Shown: positions 1 to 5,510, numbered from the stretch's first letter. The stretch: DNA of 9,667 nucleotides from JAIVJM01 sp035761505 (GCA_035761505.1 DASTQX010000545.1:1-9667), one strand, 5' to 3'. Made by a program: numbers and translations. The notes: generated by a model from the letters alone, not told the origin.

Positions 1-255
1 GTCCGTCCCCTTCTGCTGGGCGAGTCGCGCCATCTCGACGCCCTGCTCGTGGTGCATGATCGTCATGTCGATGTAGTGCAGGTCGTAGGGCATGTCGGCC
101 ATCTGGCCGTGACCCGTGTGGCCCGTCTGCTGCTGGCCCGCCTGGCCCGCGTGTCCCGTGTGATCCTGAGCCGCCGCGGCGACGACGCCAAAGGCGACGA
201 GAGCCGCGGCCGTGATCGCGCCCGCCAACTTCCTCTTGATTCCGTTCGTCTTCAT
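1..255 (-). CDS. DUF305-family exported metal-binding protein (N-terminal part, runs off left edge)
   Basis: The visible 85 codons begin at ATG 255 with an SD (GGGAGGA) a few bases upstream and stay open to position 1, so the C-terminus is outside the window. Residues 1-29 form a Sec-type signal peptide (basic KRK, then an Ala/Val-rich core ending AAAA before QDHTGH). A His/Gln/Gly-rich linker follows (DHTGHAG at 31-37, TGHTGHGQM at 44-52). From about residue 57 the sequence matches the start of a DUF305 domain: DLHYIDMTIMHHEQGVEMA, with the characteristic paired His (68-69) and helical Met spacing. DUF305 proteins are small ferritin-like helical periplasmic proteins; Synechocystis CopM, which binds copper, is a known member. 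The gene lies 96 bp downstream of the multicopper oxidase gene and is probably the last visible gene of the copper operon. The family call rests on one motif region, since the remainder is not visible. Confidence 0.85.
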   Translation of the reverse strand, partial: MKTNGIKRKLAGAITAAALVAFGVVAAAAQDHTGHAGQAGQQQTGHTGHGQMADMPYDLHYIDMTIMHHEQGVEMARLAQQKGTD

Positions 256-278
256 ACTTCCTCCCTGATTGTTAACCC

Positions 279-297
279 CCGCCCGCGCCCCGGGCGG
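279..297 (-). other. Hairpin in leader of the DUF305 gene
   Basis: Perfect 7-bp GC arms (279-285 and 291-297) with a 5-nt loop lie about 23 nt upstream of the DUF305 start codon. There is no T run after it, so it is not a standard intrinsic terminator. It could modulate translation or protect a processed mRNA end; in DNA this GC-rich it could also be chance. Confidence 0.3.
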
Positions 298-318
298 TTA
301 TCTGTGCGTTTATGAGCT

Positions 319-341
319 GCCGGCGCGCCCCCCGCGCCGGC
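319..341 (-). other. Strong GC hairpin just after the multicopper oxidase stop
   Basis: Perfect 9-bp arms (319-327 and 333-341, GCCGGCGCG and its complement) enclose a 5-nt loop, starting about 10 nt beyond the oxidase stop codon in the transcript. No U tract follows on the minus strand (AGCTCATAAA). It may be a 3' stabiliser or a weak or Rho-assisted termination point separating oxidase and DUF305 expression. The structure is certain as a sequence repeat; its role is inferred. Confidence 0.4.
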
Positions 342-351
342 CCGTCGGTGA

Positions 352-1872
352 CTACTCGTGCTTGTGCTGCTGGCCCGCGGGCTGCCCCTGCGGGGCCTCG
401 ACGATGCCTTCGCGCACGCGTCGCATGACCTCGTCGTACATCTCGGGCGGGAGCACCCTGACCATCGTCATCATGCCCATGAAGGAGCCCGTCCAGCCCG
501 GCGGCAGCCCGTAGGTCTGCGGCTTCGCCACCTCCTTGTCCATGAACATGACCATGTCCTGCGGGTAGCCGGGCACGCGCTTGCGGCGCGCCGTGTCGTC
601 GGGGTTCGAGACCTGGCCGACCCTCTCCGTCTGGCCGGGCTGCACCTCCGAGCCCTTCCCCTGGGCTGGTGACGGCTGCTGCCCTTGGCCTTGCTGCTGG
701 TGGGTCGGCCCGACCGCGTTCGAGACGTTCCGCTCCTGCGTCGTCATGCCCATGCCGCGGCCCATGCCGGGGCCGAGGTCTTCGGAGAGGGCGTGCCCTC
801 CGGTGACGACGCCCATGCCCTCTTCCATGCCCTTGCCGGTCTGCGAGCCCATCCCGGCGTGGCCCATCGGCCCGACCATCGAGACCATCTGGTTCATCAT
901 GTGGTGCGGCAGGTGGCAGTGGAGCATCCAGTCGCCGGGGAAGACGGCGTCGAACTCCACGTCGCGCGCCTGCGCCACGCCGACAAGGACGGTGTTGTGG
1001 GGGAACCACGTCGACTCGGGCGCGCGCCCGCCTTCCGTGCCCGTCACGTAAAACTGGTTACCGTGGATGTGCATCGGGTGATGATCCATCCCCATGTTGA
1101 TCATGCGGATGCGGACGCGCTCGCCCTGCCGCACGATCATCGGCGTCGAGTGCGGGCCCGCCCTCCCGTTGATCGTCAGCCAGTTGAACTCCATCGCGAG
1201 CGTGTTCGGGATGGGGTTGTTCGGCAGCAGCGCCCACTCCTGGAGGACGAGGCCGAAGTCCTTGTCGACCTTCGGCGCGTGCGGCCTCTTCGGGTGGACG
1301 ATGAAGAAGCCGATCATCCCCATCATCTCCTGCATCGCCATGTGCGAGTGGTAGAAGAAGGTGCCGTTCTGGTGGATCGAGAACTCGTAGGTGAAGGTCT
1401 GCCCCGGCTCGATCAGCGGCTGGTTGAGGAACGGCACGCCGTCCATCGCCGGCGGCACCTCCAGCCCGTGCCAGTGCATGCTGGTGCCCTCGGGCAATTT
1501 GTTGGTGACGTGGATGCGCACCCGGTCGCCCTCGTTGACCTCGATGGTCGGGCCCGGCACGCTCCCGTTGAAGCCCCAGCCGAAAATCTCCTTGCCGGGG
1601 ATGAGCTGCCACTTGACCACCTCGGGGACGAGGTGGAAGACCTTCACGCCGCCCTCCATCGTCCAGGGGAGCCGCGGCACGTCGGGCACCTCGACGGGGA
1701 CGACGCCGCCTGCGGAAGTGGCGGGCCGGTTGTCTGTCCTGGGCGGGGCCTGCGGCTGGGGCATTGTGTGCCCCTCGTGCTGCGCGCTGGCGACCTTCGA
1801 CCCGGCGGCCACCGCTCCCGCGGCCCCGAGGATGGAAGCGCGCCTCAGAAAGTTGCGTCTGCCTTTGTCCAT
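352..1872 (-). CDS. Tat-exported two-domain multicopper oxidase with Met-rich tail (copper oxidase)
   Basis: This 506-residue protein starts at ATG 1872 with an SD (AGGAG) 9 nt upstream. A Tat signal is visible: RRNFLRR at 5-11, a hydrophobic Ala/Gly stretch, and likely cleavage at ASA/QHEGH near residue 30. All four-copper ligands are present: HWHG 133-136, HSH 175-177, HPMHIH 265-270, and HCHLPHHMMNQM 318-329. These give type 1 His265/Cys319/His324/Met329 and a complete type 2/3 cluster. Only about 130 residues separate the first and second His clusters, so this is a two-cupredoxin-domain enzyme, not a three-domain laccase/CueO type. A Met/Gly/His-rich stretch (about 325-376), a Gln/Pro linker (about 390-425) and a further block (438-490, with GSFMGMMTMVRVL) follow, ending HKHE. 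The likely role is periplasmic oxidation of Cu(I) to Cu(II). It sits 47 bp downstream of the TolC-type gene in the copper operon; substrate specificity is inferred from context. Confidence 0.93.
   Translation of the reverse strand: MDKGRRNFLRRASILGAAGAVAAGSKVASAQHEGHTMPQPQAPPRTDNRPATSAGGVVPVEVPDVPRLPWTMEGGVKVFHLVPEVVKWQLIPGKEIFGWGFNGSVPGPTIEVNEGDRVRIHVTNKLPEGTSMHWHGLEVPPAMDGVPFLNQPLIEPGQTFTYEFSIHQNGTFFYHSHMAMQEMMGMIGFFIVHPKRPHAPKVDKDFGLVLQEWALLPNNPIPNTLAMEFNWLTINGRAGPHSTPMIVRQGERVRIRMINMGMDHHPMHIHGNQFYVTGTEGGRAPESTWFPHNTVLVGVAQARDVEFDAVFPGDWMLHCHLPHHMMNQMVSMVGPMGHAGMGSQTGKGMEEGMGVVTGGHALSEDLGPGMGRGMGMTTQERNVSNAVGPTHQQQGQGQQPSPAQGKGSEVQPGQTERVGQVSNPDDTARRKRVPGYPQDMVMFMDKEVAKPQTYGLPPGWTGSFMGMMTMVRVLPPEMYDEVMRRVREGIVEAPQGQPAGQQHKHE
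1759..1786 (-). repeat. 28-nt near-identical segment, copy 1 (AQHEGHTMP junction of the oxidase)
   Basis: These 28 bases match 3591-3618 except at one position (1765 versus 3597). Both copies encode AQHEGHTMP at the signal-peptide cleavage region, one in the Tat-exported oxidase and one in the Sec-exported outer-membrane factor. The flanking bases differ. Confidence 0.7.
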
Positions 1873-1919
1873 GTCAATACTCCTGTCCTTGTAAAAACTT
1901 ATCGCTATACCGTGTGGCG

Positions 1920-3713
1920 TCAGCGGTCGTCCGAGTCGCCCGAAGCGTCGCTCGCCGACCTCAGCCTGAATCCTTCGGTGCGCTCGCCGCCCTCGCCCGG
2001 GCGGCCGACGGCGTCGAGGCCGCCTTCCAGCAGGAAGCCGCGCAATGACGCCGCGCCCCGCCTCAGATCGACCAAGGCACGCGCGTACTCGACCTCGACC
2101 TGAAAAAGCGTGCGCTGCGCGATCAGGACCTGCGGGTAGGCGGCGGCCATCTGGCGGAAGTTCGAGAGGTACATCTCGTAGGCCTGACGCGCCCGCGGGA
2201 TGACCTGCGTGCGGTACTTCTCGACCATCGTCCGCGCGCTGCGGTACTCGCGGAAGGAGGAGGCCATCCGCGTGCGCAACGAGAGCTGGAGGCGGTCCAG
2301 CTCCCGCTCGGCGATGGCGAGCTCGGCCTCGGCCGCGGCGATGCCGCCCCGGTTCCGGTTGAAGATGGGGACGTTGACGCCCACCTCGATCCGCCCCTCG
2401 GCGCCAGTCTTCCTGCCGTCGCGGTCGAGTATCTCGTTGTTGTAGCCGACGCCGGCGTTGACGAAGAGGTCCGGGATGCGCTCGGCCTTCTGGCGCGAGA
2501 CCACCGCCCTGGCGCGCTCGACGCCGGCGCGCGCCACCCTGATCTCGGGGCTGTCCCGAAGTAGTGTCGCGAGCAACTGCTCTTGGTCTAATGCCGCTTC
2601 TCCGGCGTCGAGGCTCCCGGCGAGTCGCGCGGGTCTAAGATCGGGGTTGTTCACCATCGCCCCGAGCGCGCGCCACGCCTGCTCCCAGTCGCCCTGCGCA
2701 CGTAACATCTCGATCTCCGCCCGCTCGGCCTCGATCTCGATCTCCAACTGATCCGGGCGGTCGGCCTGCCCGACGTTGTAAAGCTCCTTCGTAATCTCGA
2801 CGGCCTCGCGCGCTAGGTCCGCGAGGTCGGCACGGAGCTCGACGAGCTGTTGCGCGCCGAGCGTCTCGAAGTAGAGCATGCGGATCGAGTTGAGGACGCG
2901 CGTACGCTGCGCCTCCGCGATGGCCTCGGCCTGCTCGCGCTCGCGCTCGAAGACGCGCTTGGCCTTACCCAGTTTCCCTCCCAGCGGGATCGTCTGCTCG
3001 ACGAAGACGCCGTGCTCACTCGTCTCGCCGGCCGCGCGGAAAGCCAGCTCCTCGCCGAAGTAGCCGATGACGGGGTTCGGAAAGGCGCCGGCCTGTCGCC
3101 TCATGCCTTCGGCGGCACGGACCGAGGCCGCCGCCTGCGCGAGCGTCGGGTTCCTCTCCGCCGCCATCCTCTCCAACTCTTCGAGCGTCACCACCGGCCC
3201 CGCCGGGATGAGCCCCTCGCGCGCGCGCCTCCTCACCGGCCCCTGCGGCGTGGCGGCTTGGTGCGTGCTGTGGTCCATCACCGGCGCGGGCTGCCGGCCG
3301 GGCGTCTGCGCGGGCGACGGCTGCGGCGTCGGCGGCGTCGGCATCACGTGGCCCGCGTGCGGGTCGGGAGTCGCCGCCGGAGTCGGGGTGGGCGTGGCCT
3401 GTTGCATGTTGTGACCGGCGTGCGGATCCGCCGGCTGTGATACGACGGCCGGGGTCGCGGCCGGGCGTGCCGCCGCGCCCGCGGGCCGGGCGGTCCTGCG
3501 CGGCGCGCGCCGGGGCGTAGTTCTGCGCGCGGGCGCCCTTTTTTGTGTCTGCCGCCTGGCCGGCTTCTTAGCTTTCGGCGTGGCCGGCGCGGGCATGGTG
3601 TGCCCCTCGTGCTGCGCGAGCGCCGCCGGCCACGCCGGAGCGAGCAGGGACACGACGACGAGCGCGCCGAAGACTTTGCGCGCGAGCGCCCCGAGGCGCC
3701 GAGACTGGTTCAT
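1920..3713 (-). CDS. TolC/CusC-type outer-membrane efflux protein with His/Met-motif N-terminal extension
   Basis: I place the start at ATG 3713 (597 aa): a strong SD (GGGGAGG) lies 8 nt upstream, whereas the in-frame ATG at 3737 would put that SD inside the gene. A signal peptide ends near residue 33 (AALA/QHEGHTM). Residues about 34-165 are an extension unusual for the family: a Lys/Arg/Pro/Ala-rich stretch (46-83) then Pro/Thr-rich sequence carrying HEGHTM (35), HAGHNM (98), HAGHVM (119) and MDHSTH (146). From about 168 two outer-membrane efflux repeats follow, with typical features: NPTLAQA, FPNPVIGYFGEE, QTIPLGGKLGKAKR, then SPEIRVARAGVERA and NVPIFNRNRGGIAAAEAE, with long alpha-helical heptad segments. 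TolC proteins are trimeric outer-membrane/periplasmic tunnels. At 597 aa it is well above the usual 420-480. It lies between the small exported protein and the oxidase, so copper efflux is the inferred use; its inner-membrane partner is not adjacent. Confidence 0.92.
   Translation of the reverse strand: MNQSRRLGALARKVFGALVVVSLLAPAWPAALAQHEGHTMPAPATPKAKKPARRQTQKRAPARRTTPRRAPRRTARPAGAAARPAATPAVVSQPADPHAGHNMQQATPTPTPAATPDPHAGHVMPTPPTPQPSPAQTPGRQPAPVMDHSTHQAATPQGPVRRRAREGLIPAGPVVTLEELERMAAERNPTLAQAAASVRAAEGMRRQAGAFPNPVIGYFGEELAFRAAGETSEHGVFVEQTIPLGGKLGKAKRVFEREREQAEAIAEAQRTRVLNSIRMLYFETLGAQQLVELRADLADLAREAVEITKELYNVGQADRPDQLEIEIEAERAEIEMLRAQGDWEQAWRALGAMVNNPDLRPARLAGSLDAGEAALDQEQLLATLLRDSPEIRVARAGVERARAVVSRQKAERIPDLFVNAGVGYNNEILDRDGRKTGAEGRIEVGVNVPIFNRNRGGIAAAEAELAIAERELDRLQLSLRTRMASSFREYRSARTMVEKYRTQVIPRARQAYEMYLSNFRQMAAAYPQVLIAQRTLFQVEVEYARALVDLRRGAASLRGFLLEGGLDAVGRPGEGGERTEGFRLRSASDASGDSDDR
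3591..3618 (-). repeat. 28-nt near-identical segment, copy 2 (AQHEGHTMP junction of the TolC-type protein)
   Basis: Partner of 1759-1786 with one mismatch. It encodes the last signal-peptide residue and the first mature residues of the outer-membrane protein. Confidence 0.7.
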
Positions 3714-3816
3714 GACTTTCCTCCCCTGTGGTAACAAAAGCGGGCCCGCGCGTGCGCATCACGTTCGGGCGCGTCGCGTCGCGGCTACTGAAGAGCAGTT
3801 GTGTTTGAGAGTTGGA

Positions 3817-3833
3817 GGCGCGCGTGGCGCGCC
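3817..3833 (-). other. Hairpin between small exported protein and TolC-type gene
   Basis: Perfect 7-bp arms GGCGCGC/GCGCGCC with a 3-nt loop lie in the 156-bp gap 3714-3869. On the minus strand it is followed by TCCAACTCTC, with no T run, so a classic terminator is unlikely. A 10-bp GC palindrome (3856-3865) lies between it and the stop codon of the small gene. Either may mark an mRNA processing or stability site. I see no convincing promoter in this gap. Confidence 0.3.
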
Positions 3834-3869
3834 GGGACGGCACACTTCGGCCGGAGCCCGCGGGCGGGT

Positions 3870-4391
3870 CTAGATGCGGAAGACGTTGAGGAGGAGGTGT
3901 CTGTCGGTCCGTCCGGGGGGCGCGTGCTGCGCGGGCGTGATCTCCCGGACCAAGATGACGGCCGGCGCCGAGACCTGTTGGGCGGCGCGCGGCGCGATTA
4001 ACTTCGCGCCGTTCTTGAAGGGGTTAGACTGCCACTCGAAGGAGCGGGACGGCGGCACCTCGGCGCTGCCCACGCAGTGGGCGCAGTTCGCGTCGTGACT
4101 GTCGGAGGCACTGCCCCGGAATTGAGCCGTGTCGAGATGTGGCGGTTCCTGGGCGGGCGACCCGGCGGGGTGCCCCTCGCCGTGGGCCCCGGCGTGATCC
4201 GAATGGTCTTCGGGATTCGCCGAATGGAGGCCGGGCTCATCGACGTGTTCGCCGTGAGCGGCGGCACCGCCCGACGCGGCGGCCGCAGTCTTACACCCCA
4301 TGTGCGGGCAAGCCACGGCGGCGAGTACGCCGCCCCAGCAGCCCGTCATCAGGGCAAAGACAACACAGATATTTAAAATCTTTCGCGCCAC
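3870..4391 (-). CDS. Small exported His/Cys-rich protein of unknown family, first gene of the copper operon
   Basis: I do not recognise this 173-residue protein. It starts with GTG at 4391; an in-frame TAA lies 21 nt upstream and no ATG is available before Met15, but the SD is weak (AAAGT), so the start is the least certain part. Residues 1-27 look like a signal peptide (MARK, hydrophobic core, LAAVA). An LMTGC sequence ending at Cys18 could alternatively act as a lipobox. The mature part carries CPHMGC (28-33), a His/Gly/Ala-rich stretch with about ten His (46-74: HGEH, HSDHAGAHGEGH), CAHC (103-106), and a conserved-looking C-terminus with ITPAQHAPPGRTDRHLLLNVFRI character (151-173). The Cys and His spacing suggests a periplasmic metal binder. 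It precedes the TolC-type gene by about 156 bp and is the first gene after the metal-type promoter. It might be a copper chaperone, a metal buffer or an efflux accessory; the function is unknown. Confidence 0.75.
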   Translation of the reverse strand: MARKILNICVVFALMTGCWGGVLAAVACPHMGCKTAAAASGGAAAHGEHVDEPGLHSANPEDHSDHAGAHGEGHPAGSPAQEPPHLDTAQFRGSASDSHDANCAHCVGSAEVPPSRSFEWQSNPFKNGAKLIAPRAAQQVSAPAVILVREITPAQHAPPGRTDRHLLLNVFRI

Positions 4392-4401
4392 GATTTTTAC
4401 T

Positions 4402-4430
4402 TTAACTGGTTAATTAACACACATTAACAC
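4402..4430. promoter_or_regulatory. TTAAC repeat cluster, possible operator
   Basis: TTAAC occurs at 4402, 4414 and 4424 and its complement GTTAA at 4409. Together they include a perfect 10-bp palindrome GTTAATTAAC (4409-4418) and an 8-bp direct repeat ATTAACAC with a 10-bp (one helical turn) period at 4413 and 4423. It overlaps the possible -10 element and lies 11 bp or more upstream of the small gene's start codon. A repressor or activator site is inferred; no cognate regulator is visible. Confidence 0.35.
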
Positions 4431-4440
4431 GTCTTGTCTA
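4413..4440 (-). promoter_or_regulatory. Possible second sigma70-like promoter close to the small exported protein
   Basis: On the minus strand, TAGACA (4440-4435, 5/6 to TTGACA), a 16-bp spacer and GTTAAT (4418-4413, 4/6 to TATAAT) would start transcription about 15 nt before the GTG at 4391. The -10 overlaps the palindrome in the TTAAC cluster. It is a consensus match only, in an AT-rich segment where such matches arise easily, and the -10 is weak. Confidence 0.3.
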
Positions 4441-4455
4441 TTCGCCAGCGTACCC

Positions 4456-4472
4456 ATACGCCCGCGGGGTAT
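4456..4472. promoter_or_regulatory. Imperfect palindrome resembling CsoR/RcnR-family operators
   Basis: The 17-bp ATACGCCCGCGGGGTAT pairs at ATAC/GTAT and CC/GG, with one mismatched pair and a 3-nt centre. Inverted ATA(C)/(G)TAT ends around a C-tract/G-tract are the layout of CsoR/RcnR-type sites, which bind Cu- or Ni/Co-responsive repressors. It lies 15 bp upstream of the possible second -35. The resemblance is by eye and no csoR gene is in the window. Confidence 0.3.
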
Positions 4473-4487
4473 ACGTGAACTTTCGAG

Positions 4488-4532
4488 AAAATGGCACCGC
4501 GCGGCCGTGCCGCCGACTTGACACGCGGTGCC
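4488..4532 (-). terminator. Hairpin plus TTTT in the operon leader: terminator or attenuator
   Basis: Perfect 9-bp arms (4524-4532 and 4493-4501, GGCACCGCG/CGCGGTGCC) enclose 22 nt that contain a small inner stem (CGGC/GCCG). On the minus strand the stem is followed directly by ATTTTCTC. It lies about 220 nt beyond the ATPase stop and about 100 nt downstream of the MerR-type promoter. It could end group A transcripts or attenuate transcripts from the metal promoter. The long loop and short T run make it weaker than a canonical intrinsic terminator. Confidence 0.4.
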
Positions 4533-4632
4533 GAACACGTGCCTCCATACCCTGTCGCCATCACCCACAGTTCATTCCTACCACCGCGGTCCCGCGCGAC
4601 ACACGATAGTCACCTCGGCCCTTACTCGCATG

Positions 4633-4664
4633 ATGATAACCCCTGTAGTCGTGTACAGAGTCAA
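4633..4664 (-). promoter_or_regulatory. MerR-family-type metal-responsive promoter with spacer dyad
   Basis: On the minus strand: -35 TTGACT (4664-4659), a 20-bp spacer, -10 TATCAT (4638-4633, 5/6). The spacer opens with the dyad CTGTA (4658-4654) - CACGAC - TACAG (4647-4643) immediately after the -35. Overlong 19-20 bp spacers carrying a dyad are the hallmark of promoters switched by DNA distortion by MerR, ZntR, CueR and CadR. From memory, the layout closely follows zntA (TTGACT, 20 bp, TATCCT) and merT (dyad CCGTAC/GTACGG right after TTGACT). Transcription would start near 4626, giving about 235 nt of leader before the small exported protein. The metal specificity (copper, zinc or other) cannot be read from the site. 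Confidence 0.65.
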
Positions 4665-4754
4665 GGGGGACTCGGCCGTGACCGTCATTCGAGTCAAAAT
4701 TCCCGCCGGACGAAGGTAAGGGGGCCGCCGTCGCCTCGGATTCCCGTCGCGCCG

Positions 4755-5495
4755 TCAACCGCGTGCCGGGACGGCGAAGGTGTCGGCCTCGACTTCGTGC
4801 GCCGGGGCGGCGAGCCAGCCCTCGCCGAACGGGCGCCCGTCCCTGATGTTAAGCGTCCTGTGGGCGAGCGCGGCGTTCTCCGGGTTGTGCGTGACCATGA
4901 AGATGGTCTGCCCGTGCGCGTTGAGGTCGAGGAAGACTTCCATGATCTCGCCGCCGGTCTTCGTGTCGAGCGTGCCCGTCGGCTCGTCCGCGAGGATGAA
5001 GGGTGGCTCGTTGACGACGGCGCGGGCTATCGCCAGCCGCCCCTGCTCGCCGCCCGAGAGCTGGCCGGGGAGCCGGTGGGACTTGTCCGCCAAACCCACC
5101 CTCTCCAGGACCGACATCGCCCGCTCGCGCTTCTCCACGGCGGTCATGTTCTTGACGGCGAGGGGCAGCATCGCGTTCTCGGCGGCGCTCAGGTACGGCA
5201 TCAGGTGGTGGTGCTGGAAGACGAAGCCGATGTATTCGCGGCGGAAGTCGGCCCGCCTCTCCTCCGAGAGGCCGTACACGTCGATGCCGTCCACGACGAC
5301 CTTCCCCGTCGTCGGCTGCCTCATCGCGCCGATGACCGTCAGGAGCGTGCTCTTGCCCGAACCCGAAGGCCCCATCAGCGAGACGAACTCGCCCTCGCGC
5401 ACTTCGAGGTCGACGCCGGCGAGCACGGGCGCGGCCGCGCCGCCGCCGTCCGTCCCGTAGACCTTACTGACGTTGCTGACGACTATGAAAGACAC
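4755..5495 (-). CDS. ABC transporter ATP-binding protein (LolD/MacB family)
   Basis: This 246-residue cytoplasmic ATPase starts at GTG 5495 with a strong SD (GGGAGGG) about 7 nt upstream. Complete motifs: Walker A GPSGSGKST (42-50), Q-loop Gln94 (FVFQ), signature LSGGE (146-150), Walker B FILADE (166-171) with catalytic Glu171, D-loop TLD (175-177) and switch His203. The signature continues QGR where QQR is usual, a minor variation. The length and the sequence around EPTGTLD match the MacB/LolD/FtsE group, which power FtsX-type permeases that do mechanical work on periplasmic partners. It lies 15 bp downstream of the permease gene, so the two certainly form one transporter. The last ~25 residues (from 222) are a short tail without recognisable motifs. 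The substrate is not indicated by the sequence. Confidence 0.95.
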   Translation of the reverse strand: MSFIVVSNVSKVYGTDGGGAAAPVLAGVDLEVREGEFVSLMGPSGSGKSTLLTVIGAMRQPTTGKVVVDGIDVYGLSEERRADFRREYIGFVFQHHHLMPYLSAAENAMLPLAVKNMTAVEKRERAMSVLERVGLADKSHRLPGQLSGGEQGRLAIARAVVNEPPFILADEPTGTLDTKTGGEIMEVFLDLNAHGQTIFMVTHNPENAALAHRTLNIRDGRPFGEGWLAAPAHEVEADTFAVPARG

Positions 5496-5510
5496 TTGGA
5501 CGCCCTCCCT

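Larger units (their letters stand above)
4392..4754. other. 363-bp intergenic control region between the two gene groups
   Basis: No gene is supported here. In transcription order (minus strand) it contains about 90 bp after the ATPase stop with no evident terminator, a MerR-type promoter (4633-4664), a large hairpin followed by TTTT (4488-4532), an ATAC/GTAT palindrome (4456-4472), and an AT-rich end with TTAAC repeats and a possible second promoter (4402-4440). It is the only long gap in the window, and its AT-rich end stands out against the GC-rich coding sequence. Confidence 0.8.

Noticed and set aside
1759..1786. QHEGHTM mature N-termini as ATCUN (Xaa-Xaa-His) copper sites
   Set aside because: With cleavage before Gln the first His is at position 2, not 3, so the ATCUN rule is not met unless cleavage is one residue earlier.
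685..2103. Long plus-strand open frames antisense to the oxidase (685-2103) and to the adaptor (7433-8977)
   Set aside because: They are mirror frames of well-supported minus-strand genes in GC-rich DNA; their translations are Arg/His/Asp-rich without domains or signal motifs.
3714..3737. Upstream ATG (3737) for the TolC-type protein, giving 605 aa
   Set aside because: The GGGGAGG ribosome site lies between it and ATG 3713, and the extra eight residues would weaken the signal peptide.
3817..3833. Hairpin in the 3714-3869 gap as an intrinsic terminator
   Set aside because: No T run follows on the transcribed strand, so I list it only as a structure.
4424..4561. 45-aa minus-strand frame (ATG 4561) in the leader
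   Set aside because: It has weak ribosome-binding context, no motif or signal peptide, and runs through the hairpin, palindrome and promoter candidates. It could be a leader peptide but nothing supports that.
4561..4758. 65-aa minus-strand frame with a TTG start overlapping the ATPase stop
   Set aside because: The TTG/TGA overlap looks like coupling, but the frame crosses the MerR-type promoter and has no family features; likely chance openness.
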